From contig NZ_MRTH01000016.1 in NCBI RefSeq assembly GCF_001956045.1, forward strand, positions 1 through 64,000: 64,000 nucleotides of DNA, written 5' to 3'. This stretch comes from Paenibacillus sp. FSL H7-0331 (GTDB lineage: Bacteria; Bacillota; Bacilli; Paenibacillales; NBRC-103111). The position numbers were made by a program, and so were the translations under genes. Below the pieces are notes generated by a model. That model was not told the DNA's origin, did no database searches, and was given only the letters and a program-made list of their open reading frames with translations. Of this stretch, positions 50,793-59,291 are shown one piece after another (the stretch's first letter is position 1; each line of letters starts with the position of its first letter).

Positions 50793-52524
50793 CAGCCAAG
50801 TCTTCAATAGAGGTAACGCTCATATAGGCAGGAACGACCAGTCCGAGCTTGGTTCCAACCAGGTTGGGTCCGAGATCTTCAAATTTACCTTGAAATTTCT
50901 CATAATAGTCTTGATGTGTTGTGGGCAGCCAGCCTGCCACCATGGCGTCAGCATCTCCGCTAGCGATCCCTGCCCACATCGGTCCGGCTTCCACCTGCAG
51001 CATATCCACTTGGTAGCCTAATTTGTTTTCCAGCACGTATTTAACAACGTTCGTACTGGAGATTTCAGAATCCCAAGCTACATAGGCAAGCTTTAACTTC
51101 TTTCCTCCCACTTTGGGAATCCCGCTAATCCAGGCATTCACTTTATCTGGGTTAGCCTCCACCCACTGTGAAGCCGCTTCTTCCGGTTTGTGCCCCTCCT
51201 GAATGTTGGCCATCACCTGCTCCATATCGGCAGGCTTCCACTGAAAACGATCAAGGAATTGGTAAGCGGCAGGCTGATCTGCTTGCAAATGCAGACGTAC
51301 AATCGTGTGAATCTCCTCATCACCACCGAATACGTTTTTCGGATCGGCCAAATATTTGAGCTCGTACTTGGCAAACATCCAGTGTGGTGTCCAGCCAGTC
51401 ACGATAATGGGCTTGCTTTCCTTGTAGGCTCTGTCCAGGGCTATGGTCATAGCCGTACTGGACCCTTCGATGAGCTTCCAAGAGGTAAGGTCATAGGCTT
51501 TAAGTGCTTTGTCCGCAGCATTCATGAGGCCTGAACCGGGATCAATGCCAATTATGCTGTAGCCCACCTGATCTCCCACAGAAGAACCTGTCGCAACAGG
51601 AGCCTTGTTCCTTATTCCGATAAATATAGCAGCGATGCAGAAAGCGACTACAGCCGCGATGATCAAAGGCTTTTTTAAGGCGAAAGACGGTTTCGCTGTT
51701 CTTTTCTTACCGATTACGCTCTGTGTCAATCGGTCCAGCAAGATGGCCAATACGACAACGGCAAGTCCTGCCTCAAACCCCTGTCCTGTTTTCAATTGGG
51801 TGACCGCCCGGTATACATCGGCTCCGACACCTTGTGCTCCGATCATGGAAGCAATAACTACCATCGACAAAGACAGCATAATGGTCTGATTGACCCCGGC
51901 TAATATAGTCGGCAGCGCGAGTGGAAACTGAACTTTAAAAAGCTTCTGAGCCGGAGTCGACCCGAAGGAATCCGCAGCCTCCACCAAATCATCTGGTACC
52001 TGTAAAATGCCGAGATTCGTTAAACGAATAGTTGGCGGGATTGAGAAAATAACCGAGGCGATAACACCTGGAACGACGCCAAGACCAAAAAAGGTAACCG
52101 CAGGGATCAGGTACACAAACGCTGGCATCGTCTGCATAAAGTCCAGTATCGGGGTCAGAGTACTCCTCACCGAGCGGTTTCTGGCGCACCAGATCCCGAG
52201 AGGCAGACCAAGAATAATGGAAATAAGAGCGGAGGTTAATACCAGCGCCAAGGTGTCCATGGTGGGTTCCCAATAACCGAGATTAAGAATAAGCAGCAAT
52301 CCGAGTACTGCAAACAACGCCAGCCGCCATTTACCGAAGTAGTAGGCAAGAAGCGTCAGGATTACGATAACGACAAGAGCGGGGAAAGCATGGAAAAGGA
52401 ACGTAAATCCACCTACAATCCCGCCAATAATCGAAGAGAAAAAATGAAACAGAAATGCCAGATTCGTATTCAGCCAGCTGATGACGGATTCTACCCAGCG
52501 GTCCAAAGGAATTTTTGGGAGCAT
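50785..52524 (-). CDS. OpuA-type osmoprotectant importer: permease fused to binding domain
   Basis: 579 residues. The N-terminal half is a glycine-betaine permease (about 300 residues, with E-A-A-D-S-F-G near residue 188). The C-terminal half is a betaine-binding domain in permuted order. The lobe containing G-I-D-P-G-S-G-L-M and V-T-G-W-T-P-H-W-M-F comes first (about 318-470), then the lobe with A-Y-V-A-W-D-S-E-I and M-V-A-G-W-L-P-T-T-H (about 478-575). In unfused B. subtilis OpuAC the order is reversed. Fusion and permutation are known from Lactococcus OpuABC. Its start overlaps the ATPase stop by one base. Confidence 0.93.
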   Translation of the reverse strand: MLPKIPLDRWVESVISWLNTNLAFLFHFFSSIIGGIVGGFTFLFHAFPALVVIVILTLLAYYFGKWRLALFAVLGLLLILNLGYWEPTMDTLALVLTSALISIILGLPLGIWCARNRSVRSTLTPILDFMQTMPAFVYLIPAVTFFGLGVVPGVIASVIFSIPPTIRLTNLGILQVPDDLVEAADSFGSTPAQKLFKVQFPLALPTILAGVNQTIMLSLSMVVIASMIGAQGVGADVYRAVTQLKTGQGFEAGLAVVVLAILLDRLTQSVIGKKRTAKPSFALKKPLIIAAVVAFCIAAIFIGIRNKAPVATGSSVGDQVGYSIIGIDPGSGLMNAADKALKAYDLTSWKLIEGSSTAMTIALDRAYKESKPIIVTGWTPHWMFAKYELKYLADPKNVFGGDEEIHTIVRLHLQADQPAAYQFLDRFQWKPADMEQVMANIQEGHKPEEAASQWVEANPDKVNAWISGIPKVGGKKLKLAYVAWDSEISSTNVVKYVLENKLGYQVDMLQVEAGPMWAGIASGDADAMVAGWLPTTHQDYYEKFQGKFEDLGPNLVGTKLGLVVPAYMSVTSIEDLAVK

Positions 52525-53726
52525 CAGGGGTTCACCTTCTTGTCAGTAGGTTCAGGGGCGCCTGCAATGGCAGCCAGAACTGCGCCGCGGACGATAATAC
52601 CTAATAGACGTCCTTTTTCATCGACCACTGTAACCGGAATTTTGGCACTGCTAATCAGCTCAAAGCACTCATTCAGATGGATGTCAGGCGGAACCGTAGG
52701 CACATCCCGAATGACGATATCCTCAATGGTTTGACGAGCTTGTACAGCCATAGCTGCATCTTCTGCCGTAATGGCACCTATCAGCCTCTTGGCTCTGTCC
52801 ACGACATACAGGTTCGAAATCCCGCTTTCCTGCATCAGCTGCAGGGCGACTCGGGGTCCGCGCTCCATAGTAATGGTTTCCGGTCTACGCATCACGTAGG
52901 CAGCTGTTAATACTTTGGACAGATCGACATCCTCCACGAAACGTTCCACATATTTGTTCGCCGGATTCATTAATATTTCCTCAGGTGTCCCAATCTGGAC
53001 AATGGAGCCGTCCCGCATAAGAGCGATCTTATCGCCGATTCGCAGTGCTTCATCCAAGTCATGCGTGATGAAAATAATCGTTTTTTTCATTTTATCCTGA
53101 AGCTCCAGCAGCTCGTCCTGCATATCCTTACGAATTAAAGGGTCCAATGCGCTGAATGCCTCATCCATAAGGAGAACGTCCGGATCATTCGCTAAAGCGC
53201 GAGCCAGTCCAACCCGCTGCTGCATGCCACCACTCAGCTGGTCGGGATTACTGTCCCCGAGTCCATGCAAACCGACAAGCTCCAAGGACTCCAGCGCTTT
53301 CTGCCGATTGGCCTGCTTGGAGCCGCCTTGAATCTCTAGTCCAAACTCGACATTCTCAATGACTGTTTTATGCGGAAACAAGGCGAACTTTTGAAAAACC
53401 ATACTGATCTTGCTGCGCCTGACTTGACGAAGCTGTTCCTGGTTCATCGTTACGATGTTCTGTCCATTAATGAGAATTGTTCCTGAGGTCGGTTCAATAA
53501 GACGGTTCAATAGACGGATCAGAGTCGACTTTCCGCTTCCCGACAATCCCATAATGACAAAGATTTCACCAGCCTGTATGGTCAAATTGACTTTGTTGAC
53601 GCCAATGGTATGCTTGGTTTCTTCGTATATTTTCTTTTTGGACCATCCCTTATCCAGAAGCAAGAGGGCCTTTTTGGGGTCTTGTCCGAATACCTTCGTC
53701 AAATTGATAACTTCAACAATATGCAT
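52524..53726 (-). CDS. OpuA-type osmoprotectant importer ATP-binding protein with CBS pair
   Basis: 400 residues. Walker A GLSGSGKST, signature L-S-G-G-M-Q-Q-R, Walker B V-L-L-M-D-E-A-F-S-A-L-D, then a C-terminal tandem CBS domain (about 275-385). In OpuA of Lactococcus the CBS pair senses internal ionic strength and gates transport. I chose ATG 53726 (GGAGG upstream) rather than the longer 53786 start. With the fused permease/binding protein it completes a two-gene importer of glycine betaine or a similar compatible solute. A 14-base dyad ATTGTT-AC-AACAAT lies far upstream at 53893-53906. Confidence 0.93.
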   Translation of the reverse strand: MHIVEVINLTKVFGQDPKKALLLLDKGWSKKKIYEETKHTIGVNKVNLTIQAGEIFVIMGLSGSGKSTLIRLLNRLIEPTSGTILINGQNIVTMNQEQLRQVRRSKISMVFQKFALFPHKTVIENVEFGLEIQGGSKQANRQKALESLELVGLHGLGDSNPDQLSGGMQQRVGLARALANDPDVLLMDEAFSALDPLIRKDMQDELLELQDKMKKTIIFITHDLDEALRIGDKIALMRDGSIVQIGTPEEILMNPANKYVERFVEDVDLSKVLTAAYVMRRPETITMERGPRVALQLMQESGISNLYVVDRAKRLIGAITAEDAAMAVQARQTIEDIVIRDVPTVPPDIHLNECFELISSAKIPVTVVDEKGRLLGIIVRGAVLAAIAGAPEPTDKKVNP

Positions 53727-53906
53727 AGTGACCTCCATCGACAAATTCCACTCGAACCCAAGTTTCAATGTTAATGGTATATACATAAAATTGAGAATTC
53801 ATTCACCAGCTTTCGAAACTCGTATCGCTTGCACGACAAATGGGGAAAAAGAATTTTTGATACTAAAGTGCTGCTGCCGACTATTATGACGAATTGTTAC
53901 AACAAT

Positions 53907-53951
53907 AAAAAAAGCTATCCTTCCGCTTGAGCGGTCCTGGATAGCTTTTTT
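53907..53951. terminator. bidirectional terminator
   Basis: A 13-bp stem AAAAAAGCTATCC / GGATAGCTTTTTT around an 18-base loop has T-runs on both strands. It ends the small membrane protein gene on the minus strand and insulates the opu operon. Confidence 0.85.
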
Positions 53952-53963
53952 GCTGTGAACATG

Positions 53964-54074
53964 TTATTCGTCTTCTTCCCATTTACGTGAGTAGGCTTTC
54001 TTGGTAATCCAAAAAGTCAAACCTAATACGATAATCAAAGAAATAACAGACCCAAAGATGATAGCAACCATCAT
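53964..54074 (-). CDS. YtzI-like 36-residue membrane protein
   Basis: Single helix (residues 3-24, hydrophobic V-A-I-I-F-G-S-V-I-S-L-I-I-V-L-G) followed by a basic-aromatic tail (K-K-A-Y-S-R-K-W) and an acidic C-terminus E-E-D-E. The MM start at 54074 is preceded by AAAAGGATC about 9 bases away, and a strong terminator lies immediately downstream. Together these support a real gene. The tail and size resemble the YtzI family of Bacillales, whose function is not known. Too short for most gene callers. Confidence 0.75.
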   Translation of the reverse strand: MMVAIIFGSVISLIIVLGLTFWITKKAYSRKWEEDE

Positions 54075-54447
54075 GTTTAACACGATCCTTTTGGATATAT
54101 TGAATTCCTAATGTCCAAGCCCCATACCCTGAATGAGCTGACGATAGTTTGCCCATATCTGTTAAATTCATGGCTACATTGTTTATGGAGTATGGACTGT
54201 ATATGCTCATATTATATCATGCTGTTTGATATATCTGACTATTCGAATGTGGCAAAATTGAAGCAGCGCCCCGTTAGTCACAGAAGTGTAACCGAATTGA
54301 CCCATTGAAGAAAACGTGGCTCAGTGCTTCGAGCAAACTCAGAGGTCTTTCTCAGGAATAAGGTTAATTTTTCTGAGTATCGATTTTTATGGTAAGCTCT
54401 ACAAATGAGGAAGCAGGTTGAACTATGTCGGAGGGGATACACCAGAT
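54075..54447. other. divergent intergenic region
   Basis: Upstream of the YtzI-like gene (minus) and the WYL regulator (plus). A/T-rich with several TATAAT-like hexamers (for example near 54212 on the minus strand) but no promoter with a good -35 on either strand. A 75-codon minus-strand frame (53983-54210) overlaps the YtzI-like gene in another frame and looks spurious. Confidence 0.4.
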
Positions 54448-55395
54448 ATGAACAAGACGGATCGTTTGTTAGCTATATTACTTGAGCTGCAGCGTAGGGG
54501 AGTTATACGAGCAGAGGATCTGGCGGCCAAGTTTGAAACTAGTACAAGGACCATATATCGAGATGTTCAAGCTCTAAGTGAGGCTGGTGTTCCGATAATC
54601 GGTGCTCCGGGATTAGGATATTCCTTGATGGAAGGATATTTTTTACCTCCGGTGAGCTTTACCGCGGGAGAAGCCGTGGCGCTAATGATTGGCTCGGACT
54701 TTGTCGAGCATAAATTTGATTCAGATTACGGTGCAAAAGCACAAAGCGCTCGAGAAAAAATCGAAGCGATCTTACCGGAAAGTGTAAGCCAGGAGACAAA
54801 CCGGGTGCGAACGACGATCAGATTGCTTACTACGCGTGAAACACATAATAGTGGACGAGAAAAAGAATGCTTGGAAGCTTTGCGCCGAGCCATACTGGAC
54901 AAGCGCAAGGTTAGATTTCATTACTCGAAGAATACTCCTGGAGCCGATGGGAATCGTCATAGTGTTCGTGATGTTGCCCCATATGGACTTGTGTTTGCAC
55001 AGGGTTCATGGATATTAGTAGCGTATTGTGATTTACGTCAGGAGCTTCGCCATTTTCGCTTATCTCGAATGAGTGATTTGACCCTATTGGAAGACTCGTT
55101 CACGTTTCCAACTGACTTTAATTTGCAGGACCACAAGCCTGCAGATGACCGGCATGTTCTTGTACGTGTTCAAGTAAACTCGGATATTGCGGATAAAGTT
55201 AAGGGGGCAGGCGGCTTTTTTATGACACAAATGGAGGATCATGAGGAAGGCTTATTGGTGACCTTTCACGTTCGTCAGCCTGAGGATCTGCTGCATTGGG
55301 TGCTGGGCTGGGGGGCAGATGTCGTGGTGCTTGAGCCAGAATCGCTGCGAGATCGGGTCCGTGAAGAAGCTGAGAAAATGCTGAAACGCTACTGA
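54448..55395 (+). CDS. YafY-type HTH and WYL-domain regulator
   Basis: 315 residues. N-terminal HTH_11 (1-55, M-N-K-T-D-R-L-L-A-I with S-T-R-T-I-Y-R-D-V-Q-A-L) and a central WYL domain (about 145-220) with the conserved sequence V-A-P-Y-G-L-V-F-A-Q-G-S-W-I-L-V-A-Y-C, then a C-terminal WCX-like part. In this family the WYL domain senses a nucleic acid or small molecule. I chose ATG 54448 because GGAGGGG precedes it, over TTG 54418. The DinB protein downstream is a plausible target or partner. Confidence 0.9.
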   Translation: MNKTDRLLAILLELQRRGVIRAEDLAAKFETSTRTIYRDVQALSEAGVPIIGAPGLGYSLMEGYFLPPVSFTAGEAVALMIGSDFVEHKFDSDYGAKAQSAREKIEAILPESVSQETNRVRTTIRLLTTRETHNSGREKECLEALRRAILDKRKVRFHYSKNTPGADGNRHSVRDVAPYGLVFAQGSWILVAYCDLRQELRHFRLSRMSDLTLLEDSFTFPTDFNLQDHKPADDRHVLVRVQVNSDIADKVKGAGGFFMTQMEDHEEGLLVTFHVRQPEDLLHWVLGWGADVVVLEPESLRDRVREEAEKMLKRY

Positions 55396-55413
55396 CATTA
55401 TGGTGTCAGTAGC
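55388..55413. terminator. strong hairpin at the end of the WYL regulator gene
   Basis: GCTACTGACA (55388-55397) and TGTCAGTAGC (55404-55413) form a perfect 10-bp stem with a 6-base loop. It covers the last codons and stop of the regulator. The following sequence, CTTGTTG, is only mildly U-rich. It may be a terminator or an operator for the DinB promoter, whose -10 (TATAGT, 55421) lies beside it. Confidence 0.55.
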
Positions 55414-55460
55414 CTTGTTGTATAGTAAGAGCAGATCAAGAAGAAGGAGCTGTTCAAGCT

Positions 55461-56000
55461 ATGCATACAACCGAAACCTTACAGCATTTTGAAGAAATCA
55501 CCGATCATTATATTCAGGAATTAAATGAATTTACTATGGAGCAGCTAAGAAGACAACCGAGTGAGAGCGAATGGTCGCTGGGACAAATGTATGTGCATCT
55601 TATTAATTCTGCTCTGTATATGCAGCTTCGCAATGCGGATGATTGCATGACGGGAAACGAAGCTGCGGTTATTTCTACAGAAGGAAAAACAGAAACAGGA
55701 GAATCGATATTTAACCAAGGAAGCTTGCCGCCAATCCGTATTCAGGTTCCTGCTTCACCGCAATACACACCCGGACAGCCCGATAGTAAGGAGCAGCTTG
55801 TCCAAGGGCTGCAAGCGGTCTTGCGTCGAATGAACGAAATTGGACCGATGCTTGATCAAGAATCCTTGCAGCACACCGTCGCTCATCCACGTTTTGGTAT
55901 GTTAAATGCCAAGGAATGGTTTAGGCTCGTCGAGATGCACTACCGTCACCATTTACGACAGAAGGACCGATTGAAATACGAGTTAGCAAGCAACGTATAA
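55461..56000 (+). CDS. DinB-family protein
   Basis: 179-residue four-helix bundle of the DinB/YfiT superfamily. The first metal His is in W-S-L-G-Q-M-Y-V-H-L (near residue 47) and the pair in M-H-Y-R-H-H-L-R (near residues 157-161), so the 3-His site is intact. Family members include metal-dependent thiol transferases. The actual reaction here is unknown. ATG follows AAGGAGC. It shares a promoter region with the WYL regulator. Confidence 0.9.
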   Translation: MHTTETLQHFEEITDHYIQELNEFTMEQLRRQPSESEWSLGQMYVHLINSALYMQLRNADDCMTGNEAAVISTEGKTETGESIFNQGSLPPIRIQVPASPQYTPGQPDSKEQLVQGLQAVLRRMNEIGPMLDQESLQHTVAHPRFGMLNAKEWFRLVEMHYRHHLRQKDRLKYELASNV

Positions 56001-56010
56001 GGATATTAGG

Positions 56011-56041
56011 AAAGCCTAGAGCTCATAGCTCTAGGCTTTTT
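56011..56041 (+). terminator. terminator of the DinB gene
   Basis: Perfect 13-bp stem AAAGCCTAGAGCT / AGCTCTAGGCTTT with a 3-base loop and continuing T-run, 11 bases after the stop codon. Confidence 0.9.
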
Positions 56042-56094
56042 GTGGCTTAAGGTAACGCCATTCGGACTGTAATACAATCACAAATAATTAAACA

Positions 56095-56853
56095 CTAATT
56101 AGCGTGATAGCCCAATTTGGAGGAAATCTCCCGCGTTACACCTACGATCTGTTCGATTAATTTGTCCTTAAGCGGCAGCATTCGATCACTTGGACCGATA
56201 ATGCTAATCGAGGCAGTCACTTCCCCATTGGCATTGAATAGGGGGGCAGCAATGCCAGTTACCCCGACGTTTCGCATATTCGAGCTCATTTCATAGCCTT
56301 GCTGCTTAATTTCCCGCAGACGTGTCTTTATGGCTTCCGGATCTATAAACGAATAGGGTGTAAATGTATGGATCTCTTCATCCAGTAATTCATCGATTAA
56401 TGCCGAGTCACAATGGGCAAATATAACTCTGGCTGCTGAAGTGGCATAAAGAGGAAAGCGGCGGTACATATCCACGTTAAATCGTATGGGATACTGGGAG
56501 TCAATTTTTTCTACATAAATGGCATCCCTGTCATCTTTCACGCAGAGGGTAATTAATTCGTGGGACATTGCCGCCAAATTTTGTAGATAAGGTTTAACAA
56601 ACTCCGATAAGTTATGATCCTTGAGAACCTGATTACCCAACTCCAGCAGCGTATATCCCAGACAATACTGCTTGGTGGCAGGATTTTGTCTAATAAAGCC
56701 TTCACTTTCAAGTGTAGCGAGCATCTTGTGGACTGCACCTTTGGACAAGGAAAGCTTACGGCTCAAATCACTGACCCCTAGCTCTTTGGAGGGAGACTGA
56801 AGGAAAAACTTCAACAATCTGCAGCTATTTTTGACAGACGACAAATGCTCCAT
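56095..56853 (-). CDS. IclR-family transcriptional regulator
   Basis: 252 residues. N-terminal winged helix (about 1-65, with L-S-K-G-A-V-H-K-M-L-A-T-L) and a C-terminal IclR effector domain (75-250) ending in G-V-T-G-I-A-A-P-L and A-S-I-S-I-I-G-P. ATG 56853 has AAGGAG at the correct distance; the longer frame to 56958 lacks one. Divergent from the ABC importer operon, so it is the probable regulator of that operon and of itself. Effector unknown. Confidence 0.9.
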   Translation of the reverse strand: MEHLSSVKNSCRLLKFFLQSPSKELGVSDLSRKLSLSKGAVHKMLATLESEGFIRQNPATKQYCLGYTLLELGNQVLKDHNLSEFVKPYLQNLAAMSHELITLCVKDDRDAIYVEKIDSQYPIRFNVDMYRRFPLYATSAARVIFAHCDSALIDELLDEEIHTFTPYSFIDPEAIKTRLREIKQQGYEMSSNMRNVGVTGIAAPLFNANGEVTASISIIGPSDRMLPLKDKLIEQIVGVTREISSKLGYHAN

Positions 56854-56993
56854 AGGAAACTCCTTCGTTATGAATCTAGCATGAATAATCAAAGATAGTG
56901 TAGCACAGATTAACAAAATTGTCCTTCGCGTTAGGTTATGTGACATTGGTGCCCTCAAATTGTTAATTTATTGTTGCAGAAGCGAGTATCGAC

Positions 56994-57048
56994 ATGTTAA
57001 AATCATAACATATTCATGAATAGAAAACGATGTTCTCTATAAGAGAAC
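56994..57048 (+). promoter_or_regulatory. IclR control region with two dyads
   Basis: ATGTTA-N6-TAACAT (56994-57011) and GTTCTCT-ATA-AGAGAAC (57032-57048) are both perfect inverted repeats. A promoter candidate TCGACA-N16-TATTCA (56989-57016) overlaps the first. The second lies 23 bases before the SBP start, over the probable start of transcription. Either may be the IclR site. Confidence 0.5.
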
Positions 57049-57071
57049 GATTACAAGGAGGATATGATATT

Positions 57072-58181
57072 ATGTATAAAAAGGCAGGGTCTATTTTATC
57101 TGTACTAACGCTTTGCGGTGTTATTTTGTCTGCATGTGGTACGTCGGCAACCCCAGCGAACCCTGAGGCTTCCAAAGCACCTGTGACTGAAGCGCCGAAG
57201 ACAATGGAGAAGCAGTTGGTAGTAGCCGGTAACGGAGCTACAGTCGAAACCTTGATGAAGGATGAAATTTTCAAAAAATTTAATGAAAAATATCCAGACG
57301 TTAAATTGAGCTATGTATCAGGCGTTTCCACTGAAATTGTAGCTAAGGTAAAGGCCCAAAAGGGATCTCCACAGATTGATGTAGCTATCGTTGAAGGCGG
57401 AGAGCAAGAAGCCGGACGTAAAGAAGGGCTATGGGCGTCCCTAACTGACAAGGATATTCCAAGCATGAAGAAAGTGCTTCCCGATTTGAAGGTTGCCGAA
57501 GACAGTGGAATCGCTGTCAACTTTACGCCAATGGGTATTTCCTATAATGCCGAGCTGGTGAAGTCCAAAGGGCTGCCTGTTCCAGAATCATGGAATGATC
57601 TAGCCAAGCCTGAAATGAAAGGCAATTTGACCCTTGCAGAGATTTCAAGTAATTTTGGACGCTCCGCTTTAATTATGCTTGCATACGCTAACGGCGGTTC
57701 CGAGAAAAACATGGACCCTGGCTTCAAAAAATTAGAGACGATTGCAGGCTATATGCCGACATTTGCCAAAACCTCCGCACAGCTTCAACAAAATGTACAA
57801 AACAAGACAGCCGCTTACACGTCCTGGACAATGGCAAGAAGCTTGGTGCAAAAAGATGCTGGCGTGAACCTGGAATTCGTCATTCCTAAGGAAGGCGCGA
57901 ACCTGGTGCCGAATGTAGCTACGATGATTAAAGGAGCCAAAAACGAAAACGCGGGTAAAGCATTCATCGAGTTCCTGCTATCTGATGAAGTGCAGCAAAT
58001 GTACGGCGCCAAACTTTACTATAATCCTGCCGTGGACGTGAAGCTGCCAGCGGATATTGCGAAAAAACTTGCTTTTGACCGCAGTAAGATCGTGAAGTTT
58101 GACCTGGAAACCGTAGGAAACGGTACATCGGCCTGGATTGACCGGTTTAACAAAGAAATCGCGCCAAAAGTCGGAAAATAG
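57072..58181 (+). CDS. PotD-like ABC importer binding lipoprotein
   Basis: 369 residues. Signal peptide with lipobox L-S-A-C (Cys22), then a type 1/PotD-like binding fold (V-A-G-N-G-A-T-V-E-T-L near residue 57 and A-Y-T-S-W-T-M-A-R-S near residue 255). ATG 57072 follows AAGGAGGA with proper spacing. The genes that follow (ATPase, two permeases) make a spermidine/putrescine-type importer. The ligand may be a polyamine, thiamine-like or amino-acid-derived compound. Confidence 0.88.
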   Translation: MYKKAGSILSVLTLCGVILSACGTSATPANPEASKAPVTEAPKTMEKQLVVAGNGATVETLMKDEIFKKFNEKYPDVKLSYVSGVSTEIVAKVKAQKGSPQIDVAIVEGGEQEAGRKEGLWASLTDKDIPSMKKVLPDLKVAEDSGIAVNFTPMGISYNAELVKSKGLPVPESWNDLAKPEMKGNLTLAEISSNFGRSALIMLAYANGGSEKNMDPGFKKLETIAGYMPTFAKTSAQLQQNVQNKTAAYTSWTMARSLVQKDAGVNLEFVIPKEGANLVPNVATMIKGAKNENAGKAFIEFLLSDEVQQMYGAKLYYNPAVDVKLPADIAKKLAFDRSKIVKFDLETVGNGTSAWIDRFNKEIAPKVGK

Positions 58182-58190
58182 GTGGATCTC

Positions 58191-59288
58191 ATGAGTAAAA
58201 ACATTGATGTTGAACTGAAAAACATTCGAAAATCCTTCGGCTCCAACGTGGTGGTAGAAAACTTTAATTTGCAAATCGAGCAGGGAGAGTGCGTCTCCTT
58301 TCTCGGCCCATCGGGCTGCGGGAAAACGACTACCTTGAATATGATTGCCGGTTTTCTTGAGCCTGATCAAGGTGATTTATTCATTAAAGGCAAGCGTATG
58401 AATGGACTGCCGTCCAATCGACGTGAGCTCGGAATGGTCTTCCAAACGTACTCACTGTTTCCGCATATGACGATTTTTGAAAACGTAGCCTATGGGCTGA
58501 AGCTGCGGAAAACGCCCAAAAGCGAAATGCAGGAACGGGTAAAAAAGATTCTTGAGGTCGTTAAGCTTCCGAATGTGGCGGATCGTTATCCGAAGCAGCT
58601 TTCAGGCGGCCAGCGGCAGCGGATCGCCATTGCCAGGGCATTGGTCACGGAGCCGTCTTTGTTATTACTGGATGAACCCTTAAGCAATCTGGATGCGAAG
58701 CTGAGGGAAGAGCTGCGTGATGAGCTCAAACGGCTGCAGCACGAGATTGGCGTGACGACGATTTTTGTTACCCATGACCAGGAAGAAGCTTTATATCTAT
58801 CGAACCGGATTGTCGTATTGTCAAACGGGAGCATGGAGCAGGTAGGTAACCCTTGGGAAATCTATAATCGTCCAGCATCCGAGTTTGTGCATACGTTTAT
58901 CGGTAAGTCGAACCGCATGTCTGGCATCCTGGAGGAAATGCTTCCATCACAATTAGAAATACGGACAGAGGATGGTATCGCTTTGAGGGCTACGCCGAAG
59001 GGGATCGATCTGCGGACTGGGGAACAAGTATCCATGTATGTCCGTCCAGAAAGAATACAGCTTGTCCACGAACAGTCTGCTTCTGCGCATATGAACAGCG
59101 TGAAAGGCCAAGTCAGGCTGACTTCCTTTCTGGGTGCTTATACGGAGTGCGAAGTCGCTATCGGTAAACAGACGGTAACGGTTCGACTGCAGACAGAACA
59201 AGAGGGCGGCGTCATTAAGCAGGGAGAAACGGTTTATCTGGAATGGAAGCCGGAGGACATGTTCGTGTTCCCCAGAAAGGTGGAGTAA
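58191..59288 (+). CDS. PotA-like ABC importer ATP-binding protein
   Basis: 365 residues. Walker A GPSGCGKTTT, Q-loop V-F-Q-T-Y-S, signature L-S-G-G-Q-R-Q-R, Walker B L-L-L-L-D-E-P-L-S-N-L-D, H-loop V-T-H-D, and a C-terminal TOBE domain (about 290-362). ATG 58191 follows AGGTGG; a GTG at 58182 directly after the upstream stop is less suitable. Full set with the next two permeases. Confidence 0.93.
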   Translation: MSKNIDVELKNIRKSFGSNVVVENFNLQIEQGECVSFLGPSGCGKTTTLNMIAGFLEPDQGDLFIKGKRMNGLPSNRRELGMVFQTYSLFPHMTIFENVAYGLKLRKTPKSEMQERVKKILEVVKLPNVADRYPKQLSGGQRQRIAIARALVTEPSLLLLDEPLSNLDAKLREELRDELKRLQHEIGVTTIFVTHDQEEALYLSNRIVVLSNGSMEQVGNPWEIYNRPASEFVHTFIGKSNRMSGILEEMLPSQLEIRTEDGIALRATPKGIDLRTGEQVSMYVRPERIQLVHEQSASAHMNSVKGQVRLTSFLGAYTECEVAIGKQTVTVRLQTEQEGGVIKQGETVYLEWKPEDMFVFPRKVE

Positions 59289-59291
59289 GCC

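Noticed and set aside
53893..53906. 14-base dyad ATTGTT-AC-AACAAT upstream of the opu operon
   Set aside because: It lies about 170 bases from the start, beside a terminator, and is short and A/T-rich, so I do not claim it as an operator.
53983..54210. 75-codon minus-strand frame overlapping the YtzI-like gene
   Set aside because: Same strand, different frame from a small gene with better start signal and a typical membrane helix; no recognisable family.
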